Shown one piece after another: positions 47,611 through 58,675 of a DNA stretch of 64,000 bases (position 1 is its first letter; the number at the start of each line of letters is the position of its first letter). Both the position numbers and the translations under genes were made by a program. A model generated the notes under the pieces. The model had not been told where the DNA came from and did no database searches. It was given only the letters and a program-made list of their open reading frames with translations. The DNA is from Marsupella aquatica (taxonomy: Eukaryota; Marchantiophyta), in contig OZ316891.1 in the NCBI GenBank assembly GCA_973895155.1, positions 1,922,001 to 1,986,000 of the forward strand, in the 5' to 3' direction.

Positions 47611-49270
47611 GTCGATCCACGTACAATCATGCACTTTTGACCGATGACCAATCGAATTTCCAGGGAAAAGGTCGACAAATCTAGTACTGTCTAGCCATGA
47701 AGTTACTCAAGACGCCTGCGATGATGATGCAGTTATTATAGTTACGCAACGGTGTACTGACGAGACGGCCTTGATGCATTTGGAATACCGTTCGACTTCT
47801 GTTCCCTCGACGTCTACATGATTGGACATCCGCCACCTGAAGTCGGTCGCGAGGTTGGCAGCCCAGACTGCTGACAATTCAACGCTGCCTTCAATAGAAT
47901 CGCAAGAAGCCACTGACTTGCGTCATGCAACCGAACGATAGAAACCAATTGGATTTTATGTGCATTCCACTGATGGAATGCTTTTGTCAGGCCGAGAGAA
48001 TTTACATCTCTAGCTGGCTTTGTCTAACTTGACTTTGTCGAGTATCGAGCGACTTCAAATCGGACTTCAAATTTGACATGAAGCATCGATCCGTCAGACC
48101 GCAGTACGTGAGTCCGAAGTGAGCTACTAAAATCGAATCTGCATTCTGCCTCTTTGCGTTTGCACTGACTCAAGGCTCAGAGTTTCAATTCTCGAAATGA
48201 AGGGACTCGATAGTGTTTCTGATGGCTCAAGGCTTCTGATCGACGGGATTTCCAAATTTCTAGACAGGATAGTCAATTGTCTGACTAGACGATTCACGGC
48301 TTTCAGATAGCCGTTATATTGAGAGGTAGAGTATACGATTCAAGGCTTAGCATTGATTCCGAGATAATTCCGAGTGTTACACGAAAGAATTGTTTCGGAG
48401 GCATCAATAATGCTCAGCCTCCCGATTTCCCGACTCCCGAATTCCTTGAGCGACACTACTCTAGGGTTTAGATTTCTTAGTTATTCAATTATTTTTAAGG
48501 GATTCTGGCATGAGGCACACTAGCTAGTGTTGAGGCTTATTTAGTTTCCAAGAATTGTTTCGACAAAGCTGCCGACAAATCTATTCATTTGTTGTAGATC
48601 AGGATAGGAAATCGTCCCACGATTATTTGTAAACAGAATGACCAAAAGAACGGGACATCTGCTGATTTTCCTTATTTTCCATCATTCGATCAGCAGTTTC
48701 TTGGTTTACGTAACAAGTAAATCTGTGCCTCGGCAAAACTGTCTTTAATTTCGCTATGACAAATTTGTAATGCTCATTCCAGCCAGAAAACTGAAATAGC
48801 TCCACTTCGTCAGTTTTCTATACTACATACAGGAATGAATGCCCAGTCGCTACTAGTTTCGTCTCAGTGTCTGAAATTTGAGACAGGGGTCCGGACCCAA
48901 GATCTTCAATCCCGTCTTCAATTTCTTGATTACATGTTAGGCTAGCTACTATAGGTGCCTTTCAACCATGCAGATTCTACCACTCGTATGCAGATTCTTT
49001 TTCCTTTCGAGATTTCTTGTCTACGTAGCATCCGATGTAATCCGAAGTGATCGCTCTAATCAAGACCACATATGAGGGAAATATTGGGAAGACTGATATA
49101 GGGAGGTTGAATATCATAATTCAATTTCGAGCTCAAGAATCAGAATACTCTATGGTGAAAGAACGTTCAAAGAAAGCAGGCTGGGGCGTCACTTCCAAAA
49201 CTTCCTACATGAAGCGAAAACGGGTCAATCATTGTAAAACAGCAAAACTCATGGCCCCTATTTCCCATAT
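47611..49270. other. No supported gene
   Basis: HMA-gene 3' flank and spacer without recognisable content. Confidence 0.4.
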
Positions 49271-49273
49271 CCA

Positions 49274-49645
49274 ATTGCCTCGCTAACAACAACCTGGTTA
49301 GTAACCCCTTATTTTTCAATAATTATACAATTTCCTCGCTTACAAACACCTGGTTAGTAACCCTTACTTTTCAATACAATTGCCTCGCTAACAACAACCT
49401 GGTTAGTAACCCTTATTTTTCAATATACAATTGCCTCGCTAACAACAACCTGGTACTAGCCTCCATTTTGGGGGACTCCTCGTTTGGTTAGCGAACTACT
49501 ATAGCTAGCCATCTGGAGTCCTAAAAAAATTGAAAAATTGCCTCGCTAACAACAACCTGGTCCTAGCCTCCATTTTGGGGGACTACTCGTTTGGTTAGAG
49601 AACTACTGTAGCTAGCCATCTGGAGTCCTAAAAAAAATCAAAAAC
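49274..49645. repeat. Compound tandem array, about 50-bp and 107-bp units
   Basis: GCCTCGCTAACAACAACCTGG or a close variant begins near 49277, 49333, 49382, 49433 and 49540. The first four lie 49-56 bp apart with GTTAGTAACCC tails. The last two head 107-bp units containing TTTTGGGGGACT and AGCTAGCCATCTGGAGTCC. Two repeat phases share one head sequence. Confidence 0.9.
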
Positions 49646-50649
49646 TATAAAATTCAGCAAAAAGCAAAAGAAACTTAACACCACTAGTGACTCACTAATA
49701 ATTTTCTCATCTTTATAAATATTCCTTTTTGCTGGCGTTATACAATACCTCAGTGAAACAAAAACAAACTAAGGGGTGTTTTATTCATTTTGGGGTAATA
49801 GTTAGAAGTCTAACTACCCTTTAACCTGGCCTTTAACCCAAGTTCTTTTTCTTTAATGTACTAGCTTGGGTGCCCCTGCTTTGATGATGAAAAGAAGTGA
49901 GTACATTCAAGCATGCTGCACCATTCATTTTTGGAGACTTTAGTTACATGACTTACCTGTCCCCACCCCAATCCCTGCTTTTTGCTGACACCCCCAACTT
50001 TAATTACACCCCCCAATTCACTATCTAGAGGCTTCACTCTAGACCATAGGCCCTTAAAAGTAGTGAGATAGTGATTATATAGCTACAGTAGATAACTCTA
50101 ACATACTAGCCCAAGTGTCAGTTCTTTAACATAAATAGCTCAGGTGAGGACATTCACGCCTGCTACCCCAATCATCTCTAGAGACTATCCGGAACCCCAT
50201 TTTCCACCCTCATCCTCAACTTCAATTAGACCCCATAGTCAGCCCAAAGTCACATAGTCTAGAGACTACATGATTAGATGCCTCTTTGGAAGTTTCATTT
50301 CATGACATAATAAATGTGATACATAATATAGGTTACCTGTGTGTAGCCATCTCCTTGTTGTTTTCATAATCTATTGCCCAGAAACTTGTGATAGGTAACT
50401 TTGTTCTATCCCGCTTTAACATAATATAAAGACGGTTTGGGCTGGGGTTCTAGTCTGTTCCCAGAGTGCTCAGAAAGCTTCCACTCTATCTCCTGTGAGC
50501 TTTTGTTAACTTTCTGGTCATAGAGTTATATCCTAGTAACCCCCTAGAGCCTAGTAAGCCCATGACTTCATGCCTACCTCCGTTAGCATTTCTTCACCTT
50601 CTGTTCAGAGGGTTACATCCTAGTAATTCCCTGGTAAGCCCATGCTCTC
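49646..50649. other. AT-rich spacer
   Basis: No gene supported. CCTAGTAA and CTCTAGAGACTA-type words recur loosely. Confidence 0.35.
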
Positions 50650-51457
50650 CTTATCCTATAATTAGCAAAGCTTACTGCAGTGACTAAGGTAAACCATGGT
50701 AGCTTCTATCTTTATTTTATAAGTAGTAATTAAAGCTTACTGCACTGACTAAGATGAACCATTGTAGCTTATGTCTTTACCCTTTAAACCACCACTAGCC
50801 ATGACAAAAACAACCTGGTTACACCACAAAATGGAACGGGAGAGGAGAAGAATGAGAGAAAAGTGAGAGAAAGAGAGAATTATTGGACACCTTACCCATT
50901 CTTTTATATGGCTAGTGGTGGTTTAAGTAGTTTACTGCACTGACTAAGGTGAACCATGGTAGCTTCTGTCTTTATCCTATAAGTAGTAAAGCTTACTGCA
51001 GTGACTGAGGTGAACCATGGTAGCTTCTGTCTTTATCCTATAAGTAGTAAAACTTACTGCAGTGAATAAGGTGAACTATGGTAGCTAACGTCTTTATCCT
51101 ATAAGTAGTAAAGATTACTGCAGTGACTAAGGTGAACCATGGTGGCTACTGTCTTTATCCTATGAGTAGTAAAGCTTACTGCAGTGACTGAGGTGAACCA
51201 TGGTAGCTTCTGTCTTTATCCTATAACTAGTAAAGCTTACTGCAGTGACTGAGGTGAACCATGGTAGCATCTGTCTTTCTCCTATAAGTAGTAAAGATTA
51301 CTGCAGTGACCAAGGTGAACCATGGTAGCTTCTGTCTTTCTCCTTTAAGTAGTAAAGCTTACTGCAGTGACTAAGGTGAACCATGGTAGCTTCTGTCTTT
51401 CTCCTCTAAGTAGTAAAGCTTACTGCAGTGACTAAGGTGAACCATGGTAGCTACTGT
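50650..51457. repeat. 61-bp satellite array, eleven units
   Basis: Units built on AAGCTTACTGCAGTGAC..GGTGAACCATGGTAGC..CTGTCTTTATCCTATAAGTAGT recur. CTTACTGCA heads fall near 50671, 50736, 50931, 50992, 51053, 51114, 51175, 51236, 51297, 51358 and 51419. From 50931 on the spacing is exactly 61 bp. The first units are more diverged and one is interrupted by a TIR element. The array ends about 930 bp upstream of the PIRL start codon. Confidence 0.96.
50787..50923. mobile_element. 137-bp TIR element (MITE) inserted in the satellite
   Basis: The ends are perfect 16-bp inverted repeats, AACCACCACTAGCCAT and its complement, flanked on both sides by TA (50785-50786 and 50924-50925). Removing the element and one TA restores a normal satellite unit junction (..CTTTACCCTT-TA-AGTAGT). 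The TA duplication points to a Tc1/mariner (Stowaway) type. There is no coding capacity. Confidence 0.85.
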
Positions 51458-52388
51458 CGTGTGACGTAGGCGAAGTTCGTTGGGCGGGTATGGTATTGCG
51501 TGCTGGCTCTCTCTGTTCCATGGGCGACGAGTGTCCTGAGCGCCAATCGAGCCTCGATGGATTTCGCAAGAGATTTGTGCAGCACGGCTTTGTGACATCC
51601 GCAGATGACTGTGATGAGTTTTTCCTATCGACCAATTCCCGAGACTGTCACCACCTTCTTTCCATTCTTAAATGTTGTTGTGGGTCTTACTTTTCTCCAG
51701 TTCCTCATAGCCTGCTCCCACTCTGTCGCTTGTCGATGTCGCGTTTTGGTCTCGAAGATTTCGTTACCGCCTTTCCGTTCCTAATGCGTTCTGATCTGCA
51801 GTCCCTGATAGTTTCCGCTTTGCGGTAGCTCTTGTGGATCTGGACCAGTTGTGCTGATGCCGGAGGTGCCGACCGCGTGGTGCTCTGTACCGTTACTGGT
51901 TCTTGACAATGTGGTGAGTGCGCACCGGTTGCTTGCTTGCTTGCTTGTCCGGGAGTAATTGCTGCCTCCAATCGAGAGTGGCTTGATAGAATTGCGCTGA
52001 AGTTTGAATTCCCAGGGCTCTTAATTTGACGCTGTGGCGTTTTGTTTGTGAACCGAAATCTGCTCTCGTCTGCTCTCATTGATGAATGGCCTTGGGAGAG
52101 GGTTTGCGATCAGCTTACGAGAGGCCCTTTCAAATGAGTTTGGAAGATTGCGGTTGGGCCCTTTGACCCACAGTAGGAGCTCCTGATTGCGGGAAATCCG
52201 AGCTTCACTTTGTGATGAGGAGGGAAGTTTAGGGCGGGTTGTGTGGGAACAATGCATTTGATGTACGGGAAGGTGACCTGATTTCCGACCTGATGTGGTT
52301 TTTATCTTTACCAGGCCGGCGTCAATTTAAAGTTTGAAAGTGTCCACCGGGCGATCCCATTTTAGGGTTGGCAGCCGAGCAATTGAGA
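51458..52388. other. PIRL upstream region
   Basis: Probable promoter and 5' leader. The 112-codon frame at 51490-51828 has no domain; no clear TATA box was seen. Confidence 0.35.
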
Positions 52389-54953
52389 ATGGAGTCTGAT
52401 TATCCGTTGGTAGAAATCAGCACAATCGGACAGACGGAGGAAGATGTTAATAAGTCAGGAACAGTTTCTTCTGCTACTACGTTGGAGAGGGTAACAGAGC
52501 GGCGGGCGATGCTGAAGGCTATGGGACCCAGGCCAGGCCTGGAGGCGGTGGAGCAGGCCAGGCATGCCATTGAGAAAATCAATGCTCAACTTGAGGACCG
52601 GTTGGAAAGCACCTATCATGCGACTGCGCCCATCGGTGTGAATGTTGCCGAATGGAGGGAAGCACAGGTGAATTATTTGTAAATACTTTCAATTTAAAAC
52701 TGATTACCAAACGGAGGGAACCCAAATTGTGGCATGTAGAATGCTTTAATTTTTAAGACAGCAATTTTGATGTCAGTTGGCTCTTGATGAATTTGACTCA
52801 ACCATGCAAGAGGGTCAACATAGATTTAGAATCCATCAGATGATCATCCATTAACTGACCCAATGAATTGAGCATACTTAGCACAATTTGGCTTGTGCAT
52901 AGTAAATTAAGAAGCAGTAAAATGTCTAAGATTTTCCTCTCAATTGCGACACCTGGTGAGCCTTACTCCCATTTACTGAAGTATCGGGTACCGAATTCGG
53001 AATTTGTCTTTGATAACGCTTATTGATGCGTAGCATTGTCGGTGTTCGGTATTGCAAAGCTGTATTCTTGTCCGCGCTCTTGTGATCCAGAGCTCCCCCA
53101 TTCTCCCTGGGATGTCGTTGATGTTGAGAGCTGGAAATTTTTTCGTGCAAGAGGTTGAATTGCGAGAATCAGCAGAGAAGGAGAAGTCACCTTACGAAGT
53201 TATCATTGAATTGGACGAGGCGCATCAGTTGTACGAAGATGAACTGGAGCAAGAAGAGCTAGCCTTGGACGGAAGGGTCAAATACGAGCCAGCAGCTGAC
53301 GCTGACGATGGGAGCGACACCTACGCCGCTGGTCTCATGCACGATGCTTTTGAGAACAAGCGAGACGGACTGGATTTGAGCCGGCGCAGCATGGTGCATG
53401 TTCCTGAGTTTTTTGGGCGAATTGTGTCTCTCGTCAGGCTAAATCTTTCCAGCAACCAGCTCCAGGTCCGTTTGCATTGTTTTCGTGGGATATTTGGAAC
53501 TCGCCGGATCATTTTCTGCATTTTGCCGACATTTTTTCTCCTAGAGAGCACTGTTGACATCTGTTGTACAATTAAAACTCGGTTGCCCCAACTATCTTCA
53601 AGCGTGGGGAGTGTGAAAGCCATGGGACTAGGTTGCACACCTGTGTCGTGCTAAAAACCTCTACCTTCGTTAGGCTCTCCTTCTTCTCTGGCTTAGATCT
53701 TGCCTAGACCACCACTGGATGCAAGGCCACTTTCTGTAAGCATAATCTGGACATTAGCAAATTTGGACATTGAGAGCTGTCAATTCGTTGGATTGGGTCT
53801 CGGTTCTCCATTGTAATCTTGTGACAGGGCTTTCATCACTGATTGAAACTCTCCTACTTTGGTTCTCGTGTGGGCAGGTCCTACCGGACTCTATTGCCGG
53901 CCTTGTGAACCTCGTGGAGCTGAATCTTCATTCAAATAACTTGAAGGCTTTGCCGGACTCAATCGGGCTGCTGACAAAGTTGAAATATTTGGATATATCC
54001 AGCAATGTGATGAAACGTCTACCTGACAGTCTTGGACGGTGCAGGTAAACCGGGCAGTCCCCATATTTTCGTAAGCGACTGTTTATTCGTCCTTCAAATT
54101 ATAGTTTAAACCTGTTAGTAGCCTCGAGTCAAGCTAGAAACTGCCAACTAATCAGCTGCCGTTGGTCACGTTTCCGAACTACTTCAAAGGCAATTCTTTT
54201 GGTTGTACCGTGGAATATTTTGATGATGGATTTGTCTGATATCGTGTGGTTTGATGTTTTCACAGCTCATTGATGGAGTTCGATGCTAACTTCAATCAAA
54301 TCGACTTCATATCCACCGATTTTGGGTTGCTCTTAGTAAACTTACAGAAGTTGGATCTTCATCTGAACAAGTTGAGCTCTGTGCCGTCCTCATTCTGTGA
54401 ACTCTGGTCCCTCAAATATCTTGATCTGCATATGAATAAGCTGAGGGGCCTTCCTTCAGCCATTGGCAACCTATCTCGGCTAGAGTACTTGGACGTGAGC
54501 AGCAACTTCAACGACTTGGTTGCCCTGCCAGAATCCATCGGCGACCTCGTTTCTCTCGAACATTGCAATTTGAGCTTCAACCAGATTAGGGAGCTGCCGG
54601 ACTCCATGGGAAGGCTCGAGAAGCTTAAGAAGTTGAATTTGGATGGCAACCCCATGGTTGTTCCACCAATGGAGGTGGCGGAGAAGAGTCTCGAGGCTGT
54701 GATGGAATACATGCGGGAAAGGTGGAGAAGAAGCATCGAAGTTGACGATCAGGTATCTGACGGTGGCAATGCTGCCCCCCCGGCAGGTGCCTACGACTAC
54801 AATGCATGGCTTCCTACCTGGGCTGCAGCATCGGTCAGCTCATGGTTTGATGGTTGGTGGGGCAACACTGAAGCTGCGCCTGATGGAAGACCCGGGAACC
54901 GTGTTGAATCTCAGCCCGGTCGGAGGAATGACTTCTTAGAGCAACAATTGTAG
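52389..54953 (+). CDS. PIRL: Plant intracellular Ras-group leucine-rich repeat protein (PIRL)
   Basis: Four exons (52389-52667, 53154-53465, 53878-54044, 54266-54953) join in frame to 481 residues. Residues 1-160 are charged and helical, with the [15 protein letters not shown] stretch typical of the PIRL N-terminal region. About ten LRRs of the short Ras-group/SHOC2 type (LxxLxxLxLxxNxLxxLPxxI) run from about 164 to 385. The rest is a Trp-rich tail ([10 protein letters not shown]). There is no signal peptide, membrane span or kinase, so it is an intracellular LRR scaffold. In Arabidopsis, PIRL members are needed in gametophyte and pollen development; the role here is inferred only from family. 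Introns fall at LRR borders (NQLQ/VLPDSI; RC/SSLMEF). Confidence 0.93.
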
Positions 54954-55725
54954 GTCTCACTTGAAGTGTAGACATAGTGTGAAGAGATGTTGTGATAGAT
55001 TTTTTACATATTTAGATCAAGGGAATGAGGCAGTTCGGGCTACCAACGTAAATCATGTTCTCACTATCCTATATTGTGCAAGTCTTCCTTGAAGCAGGTG
55101 CCTAGCTCCTTGGACGGGTTCTCGATGTGTATTTTGTTGGAGATTTTCTTTCCTCTGCGTCCGTGGAGGCTCTGCATCTACGGTTTGAAGCTTTTACGTG
55201 TACAGTTAAGAAATGATGATCTCTGTCCCCAGAAAGGATCAAATCATATGAATTTACAGATGCAAAGTTTCGTAAAGAATACGCGTTGATGGGTGACTGT
55301 TGTGATGCTCAGAAACCTTCTTGTTGTGTACTCGTATTGGATTGTGGCTGGTTTCAACCGTTAAAATTCAGTAATTTCGCGAATTAGGACACAAGACTTC
55401 GTCAATTTTCTTCATCCGTCTCATCCTGACAAAAGAAAGGCTATCTTGTATTGACGGAAGCTCCTCCTACCACGTGTGGTTCTTATAGAATAGTAGTACA
55501 TCGCTGCATCTGTCCGAGGCATAGGAATCAATTGAGACTCCTTCGGTATGGATGGCTGAGTCTACTTCGAGAGCGGAAAAGCACCCATTTTAGTGACATG
55601 CGACATTGCCAAAAATTTACTGCAGCGATATGGACACCCCAACAACTCAACCTAATTTTACCAATGTGTTGCTTACATCCTTACAACTGAATTGGATCTT
55701 TCCAAATAGGAGAATTACATTGTCT
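54954..55725. other. PIRL 3' flank
   Basis: No further gene supported. Confidence 0.4.
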
Positions 55726-55841
55726 CACTCCGGTTAGCATTGCTAAGTCACTTTACAATTGATATTCGTCGGACAAATTTAAACACTCCGGATAGTATTG
55801 CTAAGCCACTTTACAATTGATATTCGTCGGACAAATTTAAA
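55726..55841. repeat. Two tandem copies of a 58-bp unit
   Basis: CACTCCGG begins at 55726 and 55784; CTTTACAATTGATATTCG recurs exactly 58 bp apart (55751, 55809). Confidence 0.95.
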
Positions 55842-56264
55842 CAATATACGAGGAGTGCTTCGACTTGCTACAATATCCCCCATTCGCGCACAAATCCTTG
55901 CAGTCCCCAACTATTGTAGTCAGCTTCGTCTCATGATACTTTCCTGAGACGGAGGTACGTTGATTTTCAAGCTTGAAACCTGTCGAAGCTCGCAGGCTGA
56001 ACTACAGGTGATTGAAGGTTGCTGCTGCACTGGATTGATAATTCCCGACGTTGGAGTGCATGTCAGCGCGAAGAATAACAATCATATACCCGATTATCAT
56101 CAAAATTGCGCCATCGTGACGTCGAGAACTCCCCAGACTAGAAATATAGAGATGCTTGCCATGAACACCTTATCAACCTCTTAACAGTCTCTCCATACAA
56201 TCGCTGGTACCGGCGATCCCATTCAAATCTCAAATTCTCTGCGCAATACTTGCTCGGATAGACC

Positions 56265-57145
56265 CTAAACCTGCACCCGAGAGGACTTACTTTGATCAAA
56301 ACGAGAGTAGCAACCTAGCGCTGGTAATTCCTTCACGTAGGTCTTGGGGGCACAGTTCTGAGTATCCATTTCAATTCCAAGGAATTTTGAACCTCCAACA
56401 AAGTAAGGTTGTCTCGATGGTCTTGTGTGGATGGTCTCGATGGTCCGATGTCTAAAGTTTGGCTGTCTCGACCATCGAGAGAAGTTCCCTTGAAGCTTTG
56501 TTTCGTGGCCTTCAATAGATAGACAACCAAATGCAAAAGAACAGCATACAGACCTTCCATCCATTTTACAAGGAGGTCGAGACGATGACCAGATTCTCCA
56601 CAAGGGATCCACACGCTAGTCATGATCATGTACTCCAATGATCATATTCTTTCGCATCGCCTGGATAAAATTATGTGCCTCGAAGATCACTATATTGCCC
56701 AAGTAGCTGCAAACCTGCCTACTGCAGCAACCCACGACAGCAAAAGTACTCATAGATCTATTAAACCCAGTTATTTCTTATCATTCTGGCTGAGGTAAGG
56801 GGAGAAAACTGTGTTATACATTTTTAATTCTAGATAAGAAACCCGAGATAGTGAATGATTTGATGACATCTTGAAAATCGACCTGAACTGGGCATGCATG
56901 CAAATCTGGCTCTGCAACGAGAAAGCTTAACCCATAAACTAAATTGCCACCTGAGTAGAAGTTCTGTAAGTTTGCTGTCTCGAATCTGAAATATCTAACG
57001 TCCTCAACAGTGTAGTTGTAGAGACAGGCGTCTGTTTCTGCAATCCTCACTCAGGCACCGAAAAGTTCAGTGAGAAGGCTGCACTGAGTTGTGGTAATCT
57101 GGAAGGTCTCCATTGTTCCGCTCCTTCGTCTGCTTAGTTCATCCA
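56265..57145 (-). pseudogene. Unidentified minus-strand coding sequence with an in-frame stop
   Basis: From an ATG at about 57115, the frame METFQITTTQCSLLTELFGA meets a TGA. It continues in the same frame for 77 codons (IAETDACLYNYTVEDVRYF..., FYSGGNLVYGLSFLVAE) to 56814. A separate frame at 56460-56265 has similar protein-like composition. The stop could be a nonsense change of a Trp codon, or the true start may lie downstream. I do not recognise the family and no splice model closes. Confidence 0.35.
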
Positions 57146-57303
57146 CCTAATTGTTCCATTGCCCTTCCAGAAGGGCACTGCACATTGAAAGACAACAGAC
57201 CTGTTTCTTTTTATAGGATTCGTTGATGAGTCCATGATTCGGAAACAGTCTCCTCCCTGAAAGTCACAATCGCATGCGTTTCTTCCAGTTGCTCTTAGTG
57301 CGG

Positions 57304-57454
57304 TACACATTCTTAATACGTGCCGTGTGAGAAAATTCAGGACTCGTGGATGTGCACATTCTTACTACAAGCCGTGTGAGAAAATTCAGGACTCGTGGAG
57401 GTGCACATTCTTAGTACGTGCTCTGTGAGAAAATTCAGGACTCGTGGATGTGAA
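57304..57454. repeat. Three tandem copies of a 49-bp unit
   Basis: CACATTCTTA begins at 57306, 57355 and 57404; GTGAGAAAATTCAGGACTCG is shared by all copies. Confidence 0.95.
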
Positions 57455-57689
57455 CACGGCGGGGGCCTGGGAACTGTCCAAGTAAGGAAAGTGCCGTTTC
57501 GGTTCATTAATTACGGAAACGTGAACAAACGTTTTTCCCAGAATTTTGCGCGAAAGTTAAGAAGACCATAGAGAACGAGACAGCCACTTAGCCAGGACTC
57601 GATCATGGAGCTTGCTGTAGCTCCAAAAGCAACGAGACACGTTTTTCACTGTCATGTACTGCCCAAGATGTTTGTCGCTGACAGCTCCC

Positions 57690-57906
57690 GGAAGTTAGGG
57701 GTTTGGTCATGTCGCGATTTAACCTCCTGGATTTTGAACTCTGCTAACAGCTTCGTGAAGTTAAGTGTTCAGTCATGTCGCAATTGAAGTTCCTGGATGT
57801 TGAACTCCGTGCTAACATCTTCTGAAGCTAAGTGTTTAGTCATGTCGCAATTAGAGCTCCTGGATTTCGAACTCCGTGCTAACAACTTCCTGAAGTTGAA
57901 GTGCTC
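57690..57906. repeat. Tandem array of 66-67-bp units
   Basis: GTCATGTCGC begins at 57706, 57772 and 57839, each followed by CCTGGAT.TTGAACTC.G.GCTAACA and a GAAGTTAAGTG-type end. Just over three copies are present. Confidence 0.93.
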
Positions 57907-58560
57907 CTAGTGAGTTTGCATCCATAACCTACGTTGACGCAAAACGACCATCGTAACCAACAAGAGGTGAGAGTCGACCCAATGTCATGATGATGCTGGA
58001 TACTGGAGGTCCTACGCCGAGTTTGGCGACAAAGAAGTTGACGTAATGTAAAGACCGACCGGTCGAATGGGATACGAGGTACAATAAATTTTGTCGCTCT
58101 TCTGTTGCTATCAATCCACCGGCAGATTAGACTAGACAGACTAGACCGTGACAAAAATCTGACACCCAGACGAAACCCACATCCATGAGATTGACAGTCC
58201 AATCTTCACTGAAAAAACTCAACAATAGGATTACGCCTGAAGAATCTAGAGAGTACTTGGAAGTTCTCTATCAAAGTTCTCCATCGTCCCCAGTTGACGT
58301 TCTAGAGTTTATTGAACTACACGAGAGGACCACAATGGGGATGAGAGCACAATAAGCTCCCAATACGGTTCCAAGCAGCCCCCAATACGATGGACAACCT
58401 CACCCAGCCAATGTTGCAGATGGCGTCGGTGGTGTTGCCGTTCACCTCAACACTTATTAAGGCAATTAAAGTCAATAGATACAAGAGAGGATTGCGCAAT
58501 CCACCGAACTTGCCGGGAGAGGTAGGATGAATTGCAGTGGCCTTATATTTCACAAAACGA
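57907..58560. other. Unassigned minus-strand open frames
   Basis: Frames at 58114-57929 (VNFFVAKLGVGPPVSSIIM) and 58553-58317 (hydrophobic LLYLLTLIALISVEV near its start) read like protein, but have no recognised family and no splice model linking them. They could be exons of a small membrane or secreted protein, or remnants. Confidence 0.25.
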
Positions 58561-58675
58561 GAAGCCCCCTATTCACGCGGCCTGCCAGGGCCTAACATGA
58601 TAACTAATGATTGAAGTGTTTTACATGGTTTTATTTCTACTCAAAGAATGATTGGACCCAACTACTAGTTCTACA

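Noticed and set aside
50785-50925. Tourist/Harbinger classification of the MITE by a TTA target duplication
   Set aside because: TTA fits only if the inverted repeat is made asymmetric by one base; TA on both sides fits the symmetric 16-bp ends and the empty-site comparison.
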